Positions 60,870-64,000 of a stretch of 64,000 bases of DNA are shown here, piece after piece (the stretch's first letter is position 1; every line of letters begins with the position of its first letter). The stretch spans positions 1,550,001 through 1,614,000 of the forward strand of contig NZ_CP073063.1 in the NCBI RefSeq assembly GCF_022654015.1, read 5' to 3'. The position numbers and the translations under genes are program-made. This DNA comes from Brevundimonas diminuta (GTDB lineage: Bacteria > Pseudomonadota > Alphaproteobacteria > Caulobacterales > Caulobacteraceae). Under the pieces are notes generated by a model. The model searched no databases, was not told the DNA's origin, and worked only from the letters and a program-made list of their open reading frames with translations.

Positions 60870-62582
60870 TTAAGCGGCTTGGCTCCGGCGTCGGAAATAC
60901 TCGTGGAGAGTCGCGATCTTCTGCGGGTCGGGCTGGACACCAAGCGAACCATGAAGATAGCCGACGCCGGTCTCCGGGTTGAGGATGTGGGCGCCCAAGT
61001 CGAACTCTGCGAGCAGGTTTCCCCTGTCGTCGAACTTGAAGCCGCGCACATTCCCGACGAGCGTCATCGTGAAGGTCTTCTGCTCCTTGCCTTCGAACTC
61101 GTCCTTGGTGTCGATCTCGACCCTCTCGACGACGGTCTGAATGGCTTGAGCCACCTTCATCCGGGCGGCGGTGCTGATTGATTCGTCCTCGTGGTTGATC
61201 GCCTCGCGCACTTCCCAGACCCGGCGCATGTGAGCGGCCTGACTGACAGCACCACGGGCGGCGTCGAGGGCGAGAATCGCTTCCTCTCGCCGTGCCTTGG
61301 TCGCGACCATGGTTCGCTCAATCTCGGAGCGCATGTCCAACATCGTCTGATCGGGGTCGTCCGCGCCAAGAATCATCTTCAAGAGACGTTTCGACTTGGC
61401 GGTCTGGTCGGCGATCAGCTTGTCGAGTTCAGCGACCTTCGTCACGAGCGGGCGGGTCTCGTCGGCCTTGGAGAAAAACCGATCATCCAAGGCCAGATGC
61501 AGCATCTGGGTAAGGGCGGCGTCTTCAAACGCCCGGTAGCGAATCGACGTGGCCTGATCGCACTTGCGGCCCCGGAAGACGTGAGAGCAAATCAGATTGG
61601 CGCGGGGGGTAGGGCCGTTTCTCAAGGTCATCCGGCCCCCACAGCCAGCGCAGCGGGCCACGGACTGGAAGAGATTGCGAAAGTTCATGCGGTGTCCACC
61701 GCCGGAACGCTGGCGCATCTTGCGGGCCGAGCGGGCGGCGGTCACGAGGTCAGCGTCTACGATCCGGGGATAGTAGTTCTCGATCTTCTCGAACGTCGCG
61801 GTCTTGCGGCCCTTGATAAGGCGCGTCGGCTGATGATCTCCCTCGACGGCAGGGGAGGCGATGATCTCGCTGATGAAGGTCGGTTCCCATCCGTGGCTTG
61901 CCTTCCCCCACGTCGGCACGTCGGCGTCGTTCAGCCGCTTGCCAACCGTTCGGGCGCCAACGCCTTCGGCCGTCCACTGGTAAATCTGGCGAACGAGTTC
62001 GGCGCGTTCCTCGACGATCTCGAATTTGCCAGCGACGACCTTGAGCCAGCCGGGGCAACGCGCGGACATGACGCGGCCCGTCGCCGCCGCCTTGGTGCGG
62101 TTGCGAGCTTGGGCGTCCATGATTCGTTCGGACTTCTGCTGACTTTCCTTCCACGCCAGTTCAGCGCGAATCAGGATTTCGATGTCCTCGACCATATTCG
62201 CTTGCAGGGTTTGGGCCGTGTAGACCCGCCCGCCGTCCACGGTGGCGATGCCGATGCCGAGGTCGGTGACATCTTCCAACCAACGCCGGGTGATCTTCCG
62301 CTCCTGACGGCTGAACCGATCCAGCTTCTCCGCAAGAAGGACGGTTCCCGGCGCGATCTCGCCCGCCATGATCCTCTTATTCAGGATGCCAAGGTTTCCC
62401 TTTGAGAGGTGGTCGCCCTTCCATGCCGAGCGTCCCTTGTCGATGACCGGAGGTTCGGCCTCGACCCAACCCTCTCGCGCGATATGTGCGCGAGCGAGTT
62501 CAAGCTGACGTTCAATCGACGCGCCTTTCTCCTGCTGGATCGAGGAAAAGCGGACGTAGATGATGCAGGGCGTGACGGTCAT
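60870..62582 (-). CDS. Large serine recombinase (phage integrase)
   Basis: A 570-residue serine integrase. The catalytic domain begins at residue 6 with IIYVRFSSIQQEKGASIERQ (active Ser and Arg) and continues with LLAEKLDRFSRQERK. The recombinase domain (about 170-290) has RVMSARCPGWLKV and GVGARTVGKRLNDADVPTW. The zinc ribbon (about 315-350) has CAGCGGRMTL and CSHVFRGRKC, followed by a coiled-coil motif and a C-terminal tail. It is upstream of RNAP, on the same strand, and 160 bp from the proposed right attachment site. Confidence 0.93.
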   Translation of the reverse strand: MTVTPCIIYVRFSSIQQEKGASIERQLELARAHIAREGWVEAEPPVIDKGRSAWKGDHLSKGNLGILNKRIMAGEIAPGTVLLAEKLDRFSRQERKITRRWLEDVTDLGIGIATVDGGRVYTAQTLQANMVEDIEILIRAELAWKESQQKSERIMDAQARNRTKAAATGRVMSARCPGWLKVVAGKFEIVEERAELVRQIYQWTAEGVGARTVGKRLNDADVPTWGKASHGWEPTFISEIIASPAVEGDHQPTRLIKGRKTATFEKIENYYPRIVDADLVTAARSARKMRQRSGGGHRMNFRNLFQSVARCAGCGGRMTLRNGPTPRANLICSHVFRGRKCDQATSIRYRAFEDAALTQMLHLALDDRFFSKADETRPLVTKVAELDKLIADQTAKSKRLLKMILGADDPDQTMLDMRSEIERTMVATKARREEAILALDAARGAVSQAAHMRRVWEVREAINHEDESISTAARMKVAQAIQTVVERVEIDTKDEFEGKEQKTFTMTLVGNVRGFKFDDRGNLLAEFDLGAHILNPETGVGYLHGSLGVQPDPQKIATLHEYFRRRSQAA

Positions 62583-62740
62583 GAGGCTCCACGAGCGGTT
62601 TCGGACGCTTTAGCCTCTCATGGAGTCGAAGGGCGTCAAGCATTTCGCCTCCCGATTCCGTGACTTGCCGACGCCGATTCCCGCTCCCATGTTCTGCTTC
62701 TGCGTCAGAGTGTGACGTGTAGCTGAAAGGAGGTGATCCA

Positions 62741-62806
62741 GTGTCTCATTGTCATCAATCGCGAGCGGCGACCGCGACCCTGGCCCTCGGAGAGGGTCTG
62801 GTCTGA
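62741..62806 (+). CDS. 21-codon leader-like ORF at the right junction
   Basis: GTG-initiated peptide MSHCHQSRAATATLALGEGLV. GGAGG lies seven bases before the GTG, and the 16-base stretch AAAGGAGGTGATCCAG is fully complementary to the 3' end of 16S rRNA, so this is a near-maximal ribosome site. The junction core covers its first codons: the ribosome site is phage DNA and the remaining codons are host DNA. With the left flank restored the frame would instead start ATGTCTCAT, 12 bases after GGAAG. A stem-rich region and terminator follow. No regulated gene lies downstream. Confidence 0.4.
   Translation: MSHCHQSRAATATLALGEGLV
62742..62749. other. Candidate right attachment core
   Basis: TGTCTCAT, the partner of 20650-20657. 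It lies 160 bp from the serine recombinase start, as expected for attP-derived DNA next to its integrase. Host genes resume to the right. Confidence 0.45.
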
Positions 62807-62856
62807 GCCTTTCAGACTGAGTTGCGGCCGGACCGTTCGCGGTCAGGCAATGAAGG

Positions 62857-62885
62857 GTCGTCGGGGAAACCCGGCGGCCCTTTTT
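62857..62885 (+). terminator. Terminator after the leader-like ORF
   Basis: A 9-bp GC-rich stem (GTCGTCGGG with CCCGGCGGC, G-T pairs allowed) followed by CCTTTTT. It ends any plus-strand transcript from the junction and lies just before the stop of the convergent ExoD gene. Confidence 0.75.
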
Positions 62886-62892
62886 GTCGCCG

Positions 62893-63657
62893 TCAGTGCA
62901 GGAGCTTGGCGAACCAGCCGGTCAAGTGCTGCGCCACCTCGACCACCGTCGCCCAGATCAGAAACAGATAGAGGGCGCTGGCTGCGGTCGCGACGACCCC
63001 GAGCAGGATCGCGACCCCGTCGCGCTGCATCATGCCCAGGGCGAACAGAACCAGTGCGATACCCGGCAGGGCGTCTCCAAACGGGATGGGCAAGGCCATG
63101 ATCAGGGCCAGCACGACGCAGACCAGGCCGGTGAAGGTGTCGGCGACATCGCCGGTCAGCAGCGGCAGGCGTGGGCGGGTCAAACGTTCGATGGCGCGGA
63201 CCATCTTCAGGACGCTCAGGCCGTTCGGCCGTCTGCGAACGGCGCGCCTCACGCCGTCGGAAAAGATGTAACGGCGCCCGGCGATCCGCACATTCGCCGA
63301 TAGCACCCAGCGACGCAGCCAGGCCGGGGCTGCGAACGGAGTGGCGATCAAGGACGTGTAGGCGGCGCGGGACACTGAGGCCTTCAACATCCAGCGCGGC
63401 AGCCAGACGCTCTGTCTCTGGAAGGCCAGTTCCAGCGACATCAGGATGATCGGCACGGCGAAGACCGCCTTGCCGCCGGGCGGCCAGGGCAGGAGCGCCA
63501 GCAGCGACAGGATCAGGATCATGGCCCCGAAGCCGCGCTCGCCGAACGAAGCGACAAGTTCGGCCATGGTCAGCTTGGGTTCGGGGGCGTGGCCGAGGTC
63601 TTCAAGGACGTCGGAAAACCGCCGCAGGTCGTCGTTCGGAGGCGGTTGGGCGGGCAT
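62893..63657 (-). CDS. ExoD-family membrane protein
   Basis: A 254-residue exopolysaccharide-synthesis ExoD-type protein. It has RFSDVLEDLGHAPEPKLTMAELVASFGERGFGAMILIL (in pieces), typical of ExoD, then LLPWPPGGKAVFAVPIILMSLEL, FQRQSVWLPRW, and two or more C-terminal membrane helices (VCVVLALIMALPIPFGDALPGIALVLFALGMM). The ATG at 63657 is preferred; 63690 adds 11 residues. Host gene. Confidence 0.85.
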   Translation of the reverse strand: MPAQPPPNDDLRRFSDVLEDLGHAPEPKLTMAELVASFGERGFGAMILILSLLALLPWPPGGKAVFAVPIILMSLELAFQRQSVWLPRWMLKASVSRAAYTSLIATPFAAPAWLRRWVLSANVRIAGRRYIFSDGVRRAVRRRPNGLSVLKMVRAIERLTRPRLPLLTGDVADTFTGLVCVVLALIMALPIPFGDALPGIALVLFALGMMQRDGVAILLGVVATAASALYLFLIWATVVEVAQHLTGWFAKLLH

Positions 63658-63756
63658 CAGGCGGGGCGCTCGGCTGGAGATTGCGCCCATCTAGGCGGTC
63701 GGCGCGCGGATCGCCACTTACAGAACGGACAGGCGATCAGATAAATCGACTGTGTC

Positions 63757-63942
63757 TCAGTCCTGCACGTGCTCGGGTTTGCCCTTACGCTTGGTCTCGG
63801 CCAGGTCTTCCAGCTGCTTTTCCGTCATGGACTCGACCATGGACTTGGACGCGCCCTTCAGCTTCGACTTCGGCGTGTCTCCACGCTTGGCCGACAGGGC
63901 GGCGCCGGCGGCCTTTTGCTGAGCGGCGGATTTTGCGGGCAT
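63757..63942 (-). CDS. DUF3008-family small basic protein
   Basis: A 61-residue protein matching the DUF3008 family: MPAKSAAQQKAAGAALSAKRGD, then LKGASKSMVESMTEKQLEDLAETKRKGKPEHV. The family is widespread in alphaproteobacteria and of unknown function. GGAG precedes its ATG. The last 58 bases of the window to the right hold nothing recognised. Confidence 0.92.
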   Translation of the reverse strand: MPAKSAAQQKAAGAALSAKRGDTPKSKLKGASKSMVESMTEKQLEDLAETKRKGKPEHVQD

Positions 63943-64000
63943 GGTCTGTCTCCTTGTTCGGAGACAAGCCGTCAGCCGCCCAGCAGTTCCCGTCCGATCA

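Noticed and set aside
62725..62742. 16-base match to the complement of the 16S rRNA 3' end, possibly an rRNA gene end
   Set aside because: The match stops after 16 bases and neither side continues as rRNA. A strong ribosome-binding site explains it better.

Overview
The window looks like chromosome of a Caulobacteraceae-type alphaproteobacterium, most likely Brevundimonas or a close relative. The host genes are GC-rich, the flagellin regulators FlbT and FlaF are present as an overlapping pair, and the sugar-acid genes have the alphaproteobacterial layout. Everything here is read from the sequence and from remembered family features; no database search was run.

Bases 1-15,230 are a plant cell-wall sugar locus in two parts. 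At the left (1-3705) is a non-phosphorylating L-rhamnose module: L-rhamnonate dehydratase (cut by the window edge) divergent from an IclR regulator, an L-rhamnose 1-dehydrogenase-like SDR and L-lactate dehydrogenase LldD. Next (3766-15173) comes a pectin/uronate module: a PL10-type pectate lyase, the kduI-kduD-kdgK operon, a second DhuI-like isomerase, a LacI regulator, a hydratase, an ExuT-like transporter and two esterases. Four near-identical 14-bp sites (TGACACCGGTTTCC type) lie upstream of the lyase, between kduI and dhuI, between lacI and the hydratase, and upstream of the carboxylesterase. They define a compact regulon, probably of the LacI protein encoded in its middle.

Bases 15,344-20,544 are ordinary host backbone: tRNA-Ser(CGA), an NrtR-like regulator, an HD hydrolase, a lipoprotein, a MoxR ATPase, two small proteins, flbT and flaF.

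Bases about 20,650-62,749 are foreign. The right part (34,249-60,821) is a temperate T7-like podovirus, almost entirely on the minus strand and in strict T7 order: RNA polymerase, small genes, portal, scaffold, capsid, terminator, tail tube A and B, gp13 to gp16-like internal proteins, fibres, holin-like protein, TerS, TerL. A large serine recombinase sits upstream of the polymerase. No DNA polymerase, helicase-primase or exonuclease is seen. Instead the left 13.5 kb carries a tyrosine recombinase and accessory genes: a PD-(D/E)XK nuclease, an HNH nuclease, a ferritin-like YciF protein, a SIR2-like protein, an ArdC-type antirestriction protein, three paralogous ~72-aa proteins, an XRE regulator and an orphan adenine-type methyltransferase. 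A secreted moron-like gene sits on the opposite strand inside the tail operon. The 8-bp sequence TGTCTCAT occurs at both proposed ends, giving an element of 42.1 kb, the size expected for such a phage.

Bases 62,750-64,000 return to host sequence: a terminator-bearing leader-like stretch, an ExoD-family membrane protein and a DUF3008 protein.
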